Position numbers and translations under genes: made by a program. From NCBI GenBank assembly GCA_036381015.1, contig DASVDR010000011.1:62001-126000 (forward strand): 64,000 nt of DNA. The letters run 5' to 3'. Of this stretch, positions 27,529-36,460 are shown one piece after another (the first letter of the stretch is position 1; each line of letters opens with the position of its first letter). Source of the DNA: Gammaproteobacteria bacterium. GTDB taxonomy: Bacteria > Pseudomonadota > Gammaproteobacteria > Steroidobacterales > Rariloculaceae. The notes below the pieces were generated by a model that saw only the letters and a list, made by a program, of their open reading frames with translations, searched no databases and had not been told where the DNA came from.

Positions 27529-27999
27529 TCAGGACCGCCGCAAGAAAATTTGGCCGTTGACGAGCCCGGGCCCGCTGCCGCTCGTGACCGAGGCCGCTTC
27601 GACCCCGATGCCGTGCTCGGTTTGCAGCGCCACGAGCCAGCTCACGAGCGCATCGAAGGAGGCGTTCTCGAACGTCACGTCGATCCTGTCGGGCCCGTCC
27701 GGACGCCTGCGGGTAAGGGCCTCGGCGACCCCGTGAGCTTGCGCGGTGCTGTCGACGAGCACGACCAGCGACTGCCCCGGCGCGCTCCGCGCCGGGCGCG
27801 CAGTGTCGGGCACGGCGGCAGCCTGCTGAAGGTCGATCAGCAGGCGGTTCTTCTCTTCGACGCTCTCCCGAAGCTCGGCCGTGCCCGCCGCGAGCGGCCT
27901 CCAGATGAAGCCGAACAGGACGATCACGCCGGCCACGGCGGCGCCGACGGCGAGGATCACGCGCTCGCGCGGCTCGCGGCTCAGGAACCACTCCTTCAT
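27529..27999 (-). CDS. gspM: GspM, type II secretion system inner-membrane protein M
   Basis: 156 residues: a short cytoplasmic start WFLSREPRERVILAVG, one membrane helix (GAAVAGVIVLFGFIW), a coiled segment, and a ferredoxin-like periplasmic domain ending SGPGLVNGQIFLRR. Length and layout are those of GspM, which binds GspL. ATG overlaps the gspL stop as ATGA. Confidence 0.87.
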   Translation of the reverse strand: MKEWFLSREPRERVILAVGAAVAGVIVLFGFIWRPLAAGTAELRESVEEKNRLLIDLQQAAAVPDTARPARSAPGQSLVVLVDSTAQAHGVAEALTRRRPDGPDRIDVTFENASFDALVSWLVALQTEHGIGVEAASVTSGSGPGLVNGQIFLRRS

Positions 28000-29219
28000 C
28001 GCTCGGCCCCGATCAGCTGCACGCGGCCCTCGACGGCGCTCTCCGCGGAATTGGCGGACTGGATTCGCACGGCGAACTGCTCCGAGCGCTCGACGGCCTG
28101 TGCGAACGCGTCGAGCGCGGGAACGTCGGGCACCGTGAGCTGAAGGTCGAGCACGTCGTTGCGCCAGCTCAGCGCTTCGAGCCGGCTGTCCTCGACGCGC
28201 GCCTCGGCGATGACGGCGAGCGCGCTCAGGAATCCGTCGTCCGGGCCCTGCAGCAGACCGCGGCCGCCAAGGCGGCTGCGGACGGCCGCGCGGCACGCAT
28301 CGAGGGCCGGCGCGCCCATGTCCCGCCGGCAGCTCTCGGTCAACAGGTCGGTCAGCGCGCGATCCTGACGCACGAGGGAAAGGTACTCGACGCCCTGAGC
28401 CAGCACACCGAGCACGAGCACCGCCGCTGCGAGCCCCGCAGCGACGCGCCACGGCTTCAGCAGCACGCCGATGCTCGACTTCGGCGCGTACGGCCCTTGC
28501 AGCAGGTTCACGCCCGGGCGGCTCGTGATCGTCGCCGCGAGGTGGTAGAGGGCGCCGTCCGCCATCAGCTTCACCTGACAGTTCGGAATGCGCTCGGAGA
28601 GCGCGCGCAGCGCTTCCTCCTGGCGTGCGCTCGCCGCCTCGTCGACGTAGACGAGCGCATGCCGCAGCTCGGACGAGCCGTCGACGATGTCGGGAACCTC
28701 CTCGAGAGCGACGCCCTCGAGCACGAACGGCGGCCGCCCCGGCGCTCTGCCGTAGACCAGGTCGCCCGCGACGACGACGGTCAGCGTGGACGGCGTGTCC
28801 GGCACACCGTCCGCGTCGGAGTACACCGCGCTCGGCGTGATCCCGCTCTCCGCGAGCGCGCCGAGCCATGCCTCGAGCCGCTCGCGGCCGACGACGGCGA
28901 CCGTCACGGCGCCCGATTCGAGCCGCGGACCTACTGCGAAGAAGAGGTCGTCGACATCCTCCGCGAGCGCGTCCTCGAGCGAGTAGGGCAGCATCTTCCT
29001 GAGCCGCGACGCGCTCGCCTTCGGGAGCGTGGCCTCCGTGGAGATGACGTCGACGGCGGGCACGAGCACGATCACGCGCCGTCCGGCCGCAACGCCGGCG
29101 GCGTCGGCGAGGGGGCCCACGGCCGCCCGGCTCACGACGCGCCCGCTATCGTCGAAAACGGCCCACTCGGCCGTCGCCGGATCCGCGTGCAGACGAATGA
29201 CGAGATGCTCCACGCTCAC
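27996..29219 (-). CDS. gspL: GspL, type II secretion system assembly-platform protein L
   Basis: 407 residues: an actin-like cytoplasmic half (VDVISTEATLPKASASRLRKMLPYSLEDALAEDVDDLFF, partly quoted), one membrane helix (VAAGLAAAVLVLGVLAQGV, about residue 255) and a periplasmic ferredoxin-like domain. GspL bridges the ATPase GspE to GspM. The ATPase gene itself is not in this block. It overlaps gspM and gspK by four bases each. Confidence 0.9.
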   Translation of the reverse strand: MSVEHLVIRLHADPATAEWAVFDDSGRVVSRAAVGPLADAAGVAAGRRVIVLVPAVDVISTEATLPKASASRLRKMLPYSLEDALAEDVDDLFFAVGPRLESGAVTVAVVGRERLEAWLGALAESGITPSAVYSDADGVPDTPSTLTVVVAGDLVYGRAPGRPPFVLEGVALEEVPDIVDGSSELRHALVYVDEAASARQEEALRALSERIPNCQVKLMADGALYHLAATITSRPGVNLLQGPYAPKSSIGVLLKPWRVAAGLAAAVLVLGVLAQGVEYLSLVRQDRALTDLLTESCRRDMGAPALDACRAAVRSRLGGRGLLQGPDDGFLSALAVIAEARVEDSRLEALSWRNDVLDLQLTVPDVPALDAFAQAVERSEQFAVRIQSANSAESAVEGRVQLIGAER

Positions 29220-30145
29220 TCGACTCCCCCGAGGGTGCGGAACAGCGCGCGCGTGACCCCGCTCGGATCGCGCTGCAGCACCGACCGCAACGTGACCTGC
29301 GTCGTACCAAGCACGACCGTCGCCGTCAACAGGAAATGGTCGGTGACGCCGTCGATACGCTCCAGCATCTCCGGCTCCACGAGCCCGGAGAACGCCGCAT
29401 CGATGTCCGCGAAGCCCGTATCGCCGCGCTGCTCGATCAGCGCCGCCGCCTGCGACAGATCGATCATATCGGACAGCGACGCGAGCACGACGTCGGATGC
29501 GGTGTTCACGTTGATCTTGGTGCCGGCCGGCAGCGCGGTGACGTACGGCGCGAGGCGCTCGTACGCGTCGCGGTCGAAGCCGTTGACCGCCATCAGCTCC
29601 GTCGGCGTCGTGACCATCGCGTTCGCGGTTCGGTACTGCGGGTTCGTGTCGGCGTACGCCTCATCCTCGCCGCCGTTCGGGAAATGCGGCTCCGCGTCGG
29701 GGTCGAGCCAGTCGACGACCGCGCCCGCGAGGGCGGGATCGAGCTCGACGAGCTCGAGCAGACGCTCGAATTGCGCGACGGCGATCTCGTCCGGCGTGCC
29801 GTCCGCGGCGATCAGGTTGTTCAGATTGAAGCGGCCTTGAAGGTCCTCGAGGCGTCCTGCGATCGCGCCCCCCTCGACCGGCAGCGGCGCGAGCTCGAGC
29901 GCCCAATCCTCGCCGAGATTGTCGCTGTCCGGCGAGTCGACGAGGTCCTGCCGCAGAATGTCCGCGGCCCAGGCCTCGGCGCCCTGCACGTACATCAATC
30001 CCTGGTCCGCGCCGAGCGCGGCCGTCGTACGCCGCAGGTCGAGCGTCGCTTCCCACATCAAGTTCACGGCGAGCACGGTACCGATCGTGACGACGAGCAT
30101 CGCGGTGAGCACGGCGATCCCGCGCTGGCGGTCGCGCGGGCTCAT
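29216..30145 (-). CDS. gspK: GspK, type II secretion minor pseudopilin K
   Basis: 309-residue large minor pseudopilin. The prepilin leader MSPRDRQRG is followed by the hydrophobic helix IAVLTAMLVVTIGTVLAVNL. The GspK body shows DLQGRFNLNNL, VDWLDPDAEP, the NPQYRTAN segment, and the helix-hairpin-helix INVNTASDVVLASL. Position +5 after the cleavage glycine is not Glu (IAVLT), as is usual for GspK. Overlaps gspJ and gspL by four bases. Confidence 0.94.
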   Translation of the reverse strand: MSPRDRQRGIAVLTAMLVVTIGTVLAVNLMWEATLDLRRTTAALGADQGLMYVQGAEAWAADILRQDLVDSPDSDNLGEDWALELAPLPVEGGAIAGRLEDLQGRFNLNNLIAADGTPDEIAVAQFERLLELVELDPALAGAVVDWLDPDAEPHFPNGGEDEAYADTNPQYRTANAMVTTPTELMAVNGFDRDAYERLAPYVTALPAGTKINVNTASDVVLASLSDMIDLSQAAALIEQRGDTGFADIDAAFSGLVEPEMLERIDGVTDHFLLTATVVLGTTQVTLRSVLQRDPSGVTRALFRTLGGVE

Positions 30146-30750
30146 CCGCTCGTCTCCACGAGACGCCATATGCGGCCGAAGTCCTCGAGCTCGACCGCGA
30201 GCTCGATCGCCCGCGGCCGCATCACGAGCGCCTGCGGCCCCTGAACCTCGAGCGGCGGCCATTCGAGATGCCACGTGCCGCCGGCGTCGAGAAAGCGGAC
30301 CTCGACGTTCTCGACGCCGGTCAAGAGCTCGTCGCGGATCGGCGGCGTCGCAAGCGTGCGGTCCATCACGGGCCAATGGAAGCGGACGAGCTTGTCCTCC
30401 TCGAAATCGTAGGCGACCCGCAGCACCGTGCCCCGGCGGAAGCCCGCAGGGTTCGACCATCCGCCGCGGCTGAACTCGAGAGCGAAAAGGGAGTTGGGGT
30501 TCGCGAGGACGGCCGGGCTGTAGCCCGCAGCCAGCTCGTCGCGCGTGGGTCGGGGCTGAATCTGTGCGAGATCCTGAGCGACGATGCGCATCGCGAACTG
30601 CACCTCGCGCCAGCGCTCGGCGCGCTCGTGAGCGATCTCGCGCTGCCGGATCACGGTATTCAGCCCGCCGAGCGCCATGACGCCGATGATCGCGAGGATG
30701 GTCATCGCGACGAGCAGCTCGATCAGCGTGAACCCGCCGGCCTTCCTCAT
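30142..30750 (-). CDS. gspJ: GspJ, type II secretion minor pseudopilin J
   Basis: 202 residues. The prepilin motif GFTLIELLVAMTILAIIGVMA has the conserved Glu at +5, followed by the GspJ pattern QREIAHERAERWREVQFAMRIVAQDL (partly quoted) and WPVMDRTLATPPIRDELL. It probably forms the pilus tip with GspI and GspK. The ATG overlaps the gspI stop. Confidence 0.94.
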   Translation of the reverse strand: MRKAGGFTLIELLVAMTILAIIGVMALGGLNTVIRQREIAHERAERWREVQFAMRIVAQDLAQIQPRPTRDELAAGYSPAVLANPNSLFALEFSRGGWSNPAGFRRGTVLRVAYDFEEDKLVRFHWPVMDRTLATPPIRDELLTGVENVEVRFLDAGGTWHLEWPPLEVQGPQALVMRPRAIELAVELEDFGRIWRLVETSG

Positions 30751-31190
30751 CCTCCAGCCTCCACCGCGGGCGGCAGCCAGCTCGCGGGCACGAAGCCGCG
30801 GGGCGGCGGCGGCTCGACCAGTCCCATGACCTCGTGCACGACGTCGTCCGGCGACTCCGAGAACGACACGGCGACTTCGACGCGCCGCAAGTTCGGCACT
30901 TGCGTCTCGAAGATCTCGGTGCGGAGGTGCCACATCCGGCCGGCGAACTCGAGCTCCTCCTCCTGCTCGCCGATCTCGGGCCAGCCGTTCTGCACGCTGA
31001 GCTCGGTGATCTTGTTCGTCGCGATCCAGCTCGCGAGCGTCTTCTCCTCGATGCGCGCGGCCCCGACGGCGTAGCGGCCGAGCTGGGTGTTCACGGCCAT
31101 CATGCCGAGCGCGACGATCACGAGCGCGACCATCACCTCGAGCAGCGTGAAGCCCGCGCTCGAAGCGCGCTCAAGGCGAGTCGAAGCCAT
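30747..31190 (-). CDS. gspI: GspI, type II secretion minor pseudopilin I
   Basis: 147 residues. The prepilin motif AGFTLLEVMVALVIVALGM is followed by the typical GspI segment EEKTLASWIATNKITELSVQ and a body ending in a proline-rich tail (VEPPPPRG), longer than most. The start overlaps the 3' end of gspH by 20 bases. Confidence 0.94.
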   Translation of the reverse strand: MASTRLERASSAGFTLLEVMVALVIVALGMMAVNTQLGRYAVGAARIEEKTLASWIATNKITELSVQNGWPEIGEQEEELEFAGRMWHLRTEIFETQVPNLRRVEVAVSFSESPDDVVHEVMGLVEPPPPRGFVPASWLPPAVEAGG

Positions 31191-31836
31191 CCTTCGATAC
31201 CGTGAAGGTGCCGTCGAAGTCCGCGGTCATCGTGAAGCGGCCCCCGGCCGGATCCCGATAGAACGCCGCCGTGAAAGGCGTGATCTCGCCGCTCGCGAGA
31301 ATCATCACCTGCGGCTGCGGGCCCTCGTCCTCCGCGTCGCTGTCGTCGCCCGAGTCGTCGCCACTCGAGTCGTCGCGGGTCGACATGCTGCTCGACATCG
31401 GCTCGAGCACGAGGTCGCGATCCTCGATCTCGAGATCCACCTGCAACGGCTCCGGAAGCTCGTGATGGACGAGGAGATTGTCGCCGGGCGGCTCCACCCA
31501 ACGCCGCTGCTCATAGTCGTACGTATAGAAGCGGTAACCGTCCTCGGCGAAAAGAACGCCGAAGTCGCGCGACTGCATCACCGCTTCTTCACGGACGAGG
31601 CTCAGCAAGCTTTGAAGCCTCGTGACCTCGCGCTCGAGGCCGCGCTCGTCGTCGACCAGATCCATCGAGAGGACCGCCGCACCGGCGAAGAGGCCGATGA
31701 TCGTGACGACGACGAGCAGCTCGAGCAGCGTGAAGCCGCGGCTCGAGCGCGGGCGAGCGAGGAGCGCACGGCGGCGGCGCCGGCGTTCCCGCGCGGCGTC
31801 AGTCGAGATCCCAGTTGCCGATGTCGGCGTCGACAC
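31171..31836 (-). CDS. gspH: GspH, type II secretion minor pseudopilin H with acidic insertion
   Basis: 221 residues, long for GspH. The prepilin motif RGFTLLELLVVVTIIGLFAG begins near residue 33, after an Arg-rich lead. The body has VLSMDLVDDERGLEREVTRL and a C terminus DGTFTVSKDGFDSP. A Ser/Asp/Glu-rich stretch (SSGDDSGDDSDAEDEG, about 155-175) looks like an acidic loop insertion. The only usual in-frame start before the leader is GTG 31836, which lies inside the end of gspG, an overlap of 38 bases. Confidence 0.88.
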   Translation of the reverse strand: MSTPTSATGISTDAARERRRRRRALLARPRSSRGFTLLELLVVVTIIGLFAGAAVLSMDLVDDERGLEREVTRLQSLLSLVREEAVMQSRDFGVLFAEDGYRFYTYDYEQRRWVEPPGDNLLVHHELPEPLQVDLEIEDRDLVLEPMSSSMSTRDDSSGDDSGDDSDAEDEGPQPQVMILASGEITPFTAAFYRDPAGGRFTMTADFDGTFTVSKDGFDSP

Positions 31837-32245
31837 CTTCGCCGCCCTGCTCGCCGTCCGCGCCGTACGAGAACACGTCGAACTCGCCGCGCTGCCCGGG
31901 ATTCAGGTACTGGTATTCGTTGTTCCACGGGTCGATCGGCAGCCGCGGCAGGTACCCACCGGGGTTCCAGTTCGGCGCGACGGCCTCGCCGGGGTTGGTG
32001 ACGAGCGCCTCGAGCCCGTCCTCGGTGCTCGGGTAACGGAAGTTGTCGAGGCGATAGAGATTCAACGCGGTTTCGATCGCGCGAATGTCCTGCTTCGCGC
32101 GATTCACGGCGGCGGTGTCGATCCGGCCGAGCAGCCGCGGGGCCACCATCGCGGCGAGCAGCCCGATGATGACGACGACGACCATGATCTCGATCAGCGT
32201 GAAACCTCGCTGGGTCCGGATCGCCGTTGCTCTGATTGCTCGCAT
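31799..32245 (-). CDS. gspG: GspG, major pseudopilin of the type II secretion system
   Basis: 148 residues. The prepilin motif QRGFTLIEIMVVVVIIGLLA is classical, followed by PRLLGRIDTAAVNRAKQDI and the GspG signature NLYRLDNFRYPSTEDGLEAL and PIDPWNNEYQYLNPGQ. It is the first gene of the gspG-H-I-J-K-L-M-N block on the minus strand. gspC, D, E and F are not here and must be elsewhere. An AGGTAAGAGT stretch precedes the ATG. Confidence 0.97.
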   Translation of the reverse strand: MRAIRATAIRTQRGFTLIEIMVVVVIIGLLAAMVAPRLLGRIDTAAVNRAKQDIRAIETALNLYRLDNFRYPSTEDGLEALVTNPGEAVAPNWNPGGYLPRLPIDPWNNEYQYLNPGQRGEFDVFSYGADGEQGGEGVDADIGNWDLD

Positions 32246-32406
32246 ACTCTTACCTATTGCATGCTGGGACGCGCCGGAAGGCGCAGGCGGCACGCGCGTA
32301 CCTCATACCTGCTCATACGCGCAGCGCGGCGCGGCGTCACGGGGAGCGGCTCCGGGGCCACCGGCCTGCGCAGGCGCAAGATAACACAACCCTAACAGGG
32401 GGAGTC

Positions 32407-33033
32407 GTGAACAGCGGCCATGTAGCGGCGGGCACGATCCCGTCGATTCGACAACGCGCGGCGCGATGGGTGCCCGTGCTCGTCCTGGCCGCGGCAGTGC
32501 TCGCGCTCGGCTTCGGCGGGGACGCGGCACGCGAAGCGCTGCGCTACGAGCGCGAGGCGCTCCAGGCCGGCGAGGTCTGGCGGCTGCTCACGGGCCACCT
32601 CGTGCACCTCGGCTGGGGGCACGTCGTGATGAACCTCGCGGCGCTCTTCCTGATCGCGTCGCTCATCGACGACGCTTTCGCAACCGCCGACTGGATCGGG
32701 GCATTCGCCGCGTCCGCGCTCGCGATCGACGGCGGGCTCTATTTTTTCGCTCCCGAGATCGACTGGTACGTCGGGCTTTCGGGCGTGCTCCACGGGCTCG
32801 TCGCGGCCGGCGCCGTGGCGCTGCTGCGCAGCTTTCCGCTGCTCGCCTGGCTTCTCGGCGCAGGTCTCGCCGTCAAGCTCGCGTATGAGCAGCGCTTCGG
32901 GCCGATTCCGCTTTCGGTGGAGACGTCCGGCGGCGCCGTGATCGTCGCCGCGCATCTCTACGGCGCAATAGGGGGGTTCGCGTTTGCGCTGCTTCGCCGC
33001 GCGGTTCCCGCCCGCAAAGCCGCCTCGCTATAA
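32407..33033 (+). CDS. rrtA: Rhombosortase, rhomboid-family intramembrane serine protease
   Basis: 208 residues with about six membrane helices. The catalytic Ser is in GLSGVLHGLVAAG and the catalytic His in IVAAHLYGAIGG, the pattern of rhombosortase (rrtA), which cleaves GlyGly-CTERM anchors on proteins exported by type II secretion. GTG start at 32407 behind GGGGAG. It is divergent from gspG, consistent with a shared secretion pathway. No GlyGly-CTERM substrate was recognised in the window. Confidence 0.87.
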   Translation: MNSGHVAAGTIPSIRQRAARWVPVLVLAAAVLALGFGGDAAREALRYEREALQAGEVWRLLTGHLVHLGWGHVVMNLAALFLIASLIDDAFATADWIGAFAASALAIDGGLYFFAPEIDWYVGLSGVLHGLVAAGAVALLRSFPLLAWLLGAGLAVKLAYEQRFGPIPLSVETSGGAVIVAAHLYGAIGGFAFALLRRAVPARKAASL

Positions 33034-33063
33034 TCGCGCCCGTTCCGACACGCGAGATTCTCC

Positions 33064-33837
33064 ATGGACCCATCGACGTCGTCGCATCCCTTGCCCGGGA
33101 TCGCCGGCCGCATCGCGCTCGTCACCGGCGCATCGCGCGGCATCGGCAGCGCGATCGCGGAAGCACTGGCCCGGCAGGGCGCCGTCGTCATCGGCACGGC
33201 CACGAGCGAAGCGGGCGCCGAGGGCATCGGCGCCCGGCTTCGCGACATCGGTGCCGCAGGCCGCGGCGTCGTGATGCGCGTCGACGACCCGAAGTCGGTC
33301 GACGAAGCCGTGAACGACATCGCATCGAGAGAGGGCGCGCCGACGATCCTCGTGAACAACGCGGGAATCACACGCGACAACCTTCTGATGCGGATGAAGC
33401 CGGAGGAGTGGGACGAGGTGCTTTCCACGAACCTCGGCTCGCTGTACCGGCTCTGCAAGGCCTGCGTTCGGGGGATGATGAAGGCGCGGCAGGGCGCGAT
33501 CGTCAACATCGCGTCCGTCGTCGGCCTCTCGGGCAACCCGGGTCAGACGAACTACGCCGCGGCGAAGGCCGGGATGATCGGCTTCTCGAAGTCGCTCGCA
33601 CGGGAGCTAGCGTCGCGAAACATCAGGGTGAACGTCGTCGCTCCCGGCTTCATCCAAAGCGACATGACGCGCGCGCTCGATGAGACGCAGGTCGAAGCCC
33701 TGCGCGCGCAGATCCCGTCCGGGCGCCTCGGCACGCCCGACGACGTCGCCGCCGCGGTCGTCTTCCTCGCGTCCGATGCGGCCGCTTACATCACCGGCGA
33801 AACGTTGAACGTGAACGGCGGGCTGTACATGCAGTAG
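33064..33837 (+). CDS. fabG: FabG, 3-oxoacyl-ACP reductase
   Basis: NADPH-dependent short-chain reductase of fatty-acid elongation. It shows the cofactor motif TGASRGIGSAIAEAL, NNAGITRDNLLMRM, catalytic Ser in NIASVVGLSGNPGQ, YAAAKAG with the catalytic Tyr and Lys, and VVAPGFIQSDMTRAL. 257 residues, a few longer than usual at the N terminus. It opens the fab block followed by acpP and fabF. Confidence 0.96.
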   Translation: MDPSTSSHPLPGIAGRIALVTGASRGIGSAIAEALARQGAVVIGTATSEAGAEGIGARLRDIGAAGRGVVMRVDDPKSVDEAVNDIASREGAPTILVNNAGITRDNLLMRMKPEEWDEVLSTNLGSLYRLCKACVRGMMKARQGAIVNIASVVGLSGNPGQTNYAAAKAGMIGFSKSLARELASRNIRVNVVAPGFIQSDMTRALDETQVEALRAQIPSGRLGTPDDVAAAVVFLASDAAAYITGETLNVNGGLYMQ

Positions 33838-34009
33838 CCTTGCGGCGTCCCGTCAAGCCATTGATCCGGCGAAGATAACGAAGCCGCCGTACGGCCCGCG
33901 GGACGGGCAACCGGCGTTGTAGAATGGCCCGGGTGATTCCAATACAATACGCGCCACGCCGGCCGGACCAATTGGTTCGGCCTGTCAATTAATGAGGGGT
34001 ATCAGAGAC

Positions 34010-34252
34010 ATGAGCAGCGTCGAAGATCAGGTTCGGGGGATCATTGCCGAGCAGCTGGGGGTGAAGGCCGACGAAATCAGGAACGATGCCTCCTTCGTCG
34101 ACGATCTGGGTGCCGACTCGCTGGATACCGTGGAGCTCGTGATGGCGTTGGAGGAGGAGTTCGAGACCGAGATTCCGGACGAGGAGGCCGAGAAGATCAC
34201 CACGGTTCAGCAAGCCATCGACTACATTCTCGCAAAGAAGAACGAATCCTGA
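34010..34252 (+). CDS. acpP: AcpP, acyl carrier protein
   Basis: 80-residue acidic carrier protein. The phosphopantetheine serine is in [37 protein letters not shown] is also typical. ATG 34010 is chosen because it gives the standard [17 protein letters not shown] start; an earlier in-frame ATG at 33992 would add six residues. It lies between fabG and fabF. The 172-base gap upstream probably holds its own promoter, but no hexamer pair with good spacing was found. Confidence 0.97.
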   Translation: MSSVEDQVRGIIAEQLGVKADEIRNDASFVDDLGADSLDTVELVMALEEEFETEIPDEEAEKITTVQQAIDYILAKKNES

Positions 34253-34307
34253 GCCCATCCACGACGCTGTCTGTCCTTCATCCCCGCACCCGAACCGAGA
34301 ATCACGC

Positions 34308-35549
34308 GTGGCGAAGCGTCGGATCGTAGTCACAGGGCTCGGGCTGATTTCACCCACGGGCAACACCGTCGGGGAGGGCTGGCGCAACGTTCGCGACGGG
34401 AAGAGCGGCATTCGGCCGATCGACGCCTTCGACACGAGCGCGTTCTCCACGCGCATCGCCGGCACGATCGTCGGGTTCGACGTCGGCCGGTACATGGAGC
34501 CGAAGGAAGCCCGCAAGTGCGATCCGTTCATCCATTACGGTATCGCCGCCACGAAGCAAGCGCTCGACGACTCCGGAATCACGATCGACGATTCGAACGC
34601 GCACCGCATCGGTGTGATCATGGGTTCCGGGATCGGCGGCATCAGCACGATCGAAGCGAACTACCAGAAGTGGCTCGACAGCGGCCCGCGGCGCATCTCG
34701 CCGTTCTTCGTGCCGAGCAGCATCATCAACATGATCTCCGGCAACGTGGCGATCATGTACGGCTTGAAAGGCCCGAATCTCGCGCTCGTCACCGCCTGCA
34801 CCACGTCGACGCACTGCATCGGCGTCGCGGCCCGCCTGATCCAGTACGGCGACGCGGACGTCATGTTCGCGGGCGGCGCCGAGTACGCGACCACGCCGCT
34901 CGGGCTCGGCGGCTTCTGCGCCGCCCGCGCTCTTTCGCAGCGCAACGACGATCCGCAGGGGGCGAGCCGCCCCTGGGACCGGGACCGCGACGGCTTCGTG
35001 CTGAGCGACGGCGCCGGCTGCATCGCGCTCGAGGAGTACGAGCACGCACGCGCCCGGGGCGCGAACATCTACGCCGAGCTGATCGGCTTCGGCATGAGCG
35101 ACGACGCGCATCACATCACGGCGCCGGCGGAGGCGGGGGAGGGCGCGCAGCTCTGCATGCGCAACGCCCTTCGCGACGCCGGGATCGCGCCCGACGCCGT
35201 CGATTACATCAATGCTCACGGCACATCCACTCAGCTCGGCGACGTCGCCGAGACGGTCGCGATCAAGGCCACGTTCGGCGACCACGCGAAGAAGCTCGCG
35301 GTGAGCTCCACGAAATCGACCACGGGCCACATGATCGGCGCGGCCGGCGTCGCGGAAGCGATCTTCACGATCCTCGCGCTGCGCGAGCAGGTCATTCCTC
35401 CCACGATCAACCTCGAGAATCAGGACCCGGCCTGCGACCTCGACTACACGCCCAACGAGGCGCGGGAGGCGAAGCTCGAGGTCGCGCTGTCGAATTCGTT
35501 CGGTTTCGGCGGGACGAACGGCACGGTCGTCTTCAGGCGGTGGAGCTGA
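34308..35549 (+). CDS. fabF: FabF, beta-ketoacyl-ACP synthase II
   Basis: Condensing enzyme of fatty-acid elongation, 413 residues. The catalytic Cys is in TACTTSTHCIG, and the two active-site histidines are in NAHGTSTQLGD and STKSTTGHMIGAAG, with the GFGGTNG loop at the end. GTG start at 34308. It follows acpP by 55 bases. Confidence 0.97.
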   Translation: MAKRRIVVTGLGLISPTGNTVGEGWRNVRDGKSGIRPIDAFDTSAFSTRIAGTIVGFDVGRYMEPKEARKCDPFIHYGIAATKQALDDSGITIDDSNAHRIGVIMGSGIGGISTIEANYQKWLDSGPRRISPFFVPSSIINMISGNVAIMYGLKGPNLALVTACTTSTHCIGVAARLIQYGDADVMFAGGAEYATTPLGLGGFCAARALSQRNDDPQGASRPWDRDRDGFVLSDGAGCIALEEYEHARARGANIYAELIGFGMSDDAHHITAPAEAGEGAQLCMRNALRDAGIAPDAVDYINAHGTSTQLGDVAETVAIKATFGDHAKKLAVSSTKSTTGHMIGAAGVAEAIFTILALREQVIPPTINLENQDPACDLDYTPNEAREAKLEVALSNSFGFGGTNGTVVFRRWS

Positions 35550-35638
35550 CGCAGGTCGGCGCCCGGCGCTTCATCGCACACGACCGATCGCCTCGGCGGC
35601 CGCCGCAGCATTGAGCCGGAACCGGCACGGAGCGTGTC

Positions 35639-36460
35639 GTGGAATCGCTTTGGCTCGTCAACGGTGAGCGCAAGAACGTCGATCCCTCGGATCGAGGTCT
35701 CGCCTACGGCGACGGCGTGTTCGAGACGATGGCGTGCCGGGCCGGACGCATCCGCTGGCTCGACTACCATCTCGATCGCCTCACGCACGGTTGCGCTCGG
35801 CTCGCGATACCGACGCCGGACCGCTCGGCCCTGCGCGCCGAGATCGAAGCCCACTGCCCCGCGCTCGAGGATGCGGTCGTCAAGCTGATCGTCACGCGCG
35901 GTTCCGGCGCACGCGGCTATGCGCCGCCGGAGCCCGCGAAACCCACGCGGATTCTGTCGATCGCGCCCTGGTCCGAGCCGCCCGCCGCCGATTACACTCG
36001 GGGCATCGGCTTGAAGACCTGCGCCTTGCGGCTGGGCGAGAACCCACAGCTCGCGGGGCTCAAGCATTTGTGCCGGCTCGAGCAGGTGCTTGCTCGGATG
36101 GAGCTCGTGGGAACCAGCGCGCAAGAGGGACTCGTGCGAAGCAGCGGCGGCTTCGTCGTCGGCGGGATCTCGAGCAACGTATTCGCCGTTCGCGGAGGCC
36201 GCCTGCTGACGCCGCGGCTCACGCGCTGCGGCGTGCACGGCGTGATGCGGCGCGTCGTTCTCGAGCAGGCCGCACGAGCCGGGCTCGAGGCGATCGAGGC
36301 CGACATCGACCTTCCGACGCTCCTCGACGCGGACGAGCTGTTCGTGACCAACGCGCTGTTCGGCATCAAGCCGGTCAGCCGTGTCGATGCATGCGTCTTT
36401 TCGGTGGGGCCGCGCACGCAAGCGCTGATGCGGCTGCTCGGGTACGGGCCGAATGCGTAA
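35639..36460 (+). CDS. pabC: PabC, aminodeoxychorismate lyase
   Basis: Fold-type IV PLP enzyme that releases pyruvate from aminodeoxychorismate to give p-aminobenzoate for folate. It shows DRGLAYGDGVFETM, the PLP lysine in LAGLKHLCRLEQVLAR and the VTNALFGIKPV end. 273 residues from GTG 35639. The gene lies between fabF and mltG as in many gammaproteobacteria and overlaps mltG by eight bases. Confidence 0.93.
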   Translation: MESLWLVNGERKNVDPSDRGLAYGDGVFETMACRAGRIRWLDYHLDRLTHGCARLAIPTPDRSALRAEIEAHCPALEDAVVKLIVTRGSGARGYAPPEPAKPTRILSIAPWSEPPAADYTRGIGLKTCALRLGENPQLAGLKHLCRLEQVLARMELVGTSAQEGLVRSSGGFVVGGISSNVFAVRGGRLLTPRLTRCGVHGVMRRVVLEQAARAGLEAIEADIDLPTLLDADELFVTNALFGIKPVSRVDACVFSVGPRTQALMRLLGYGPNA

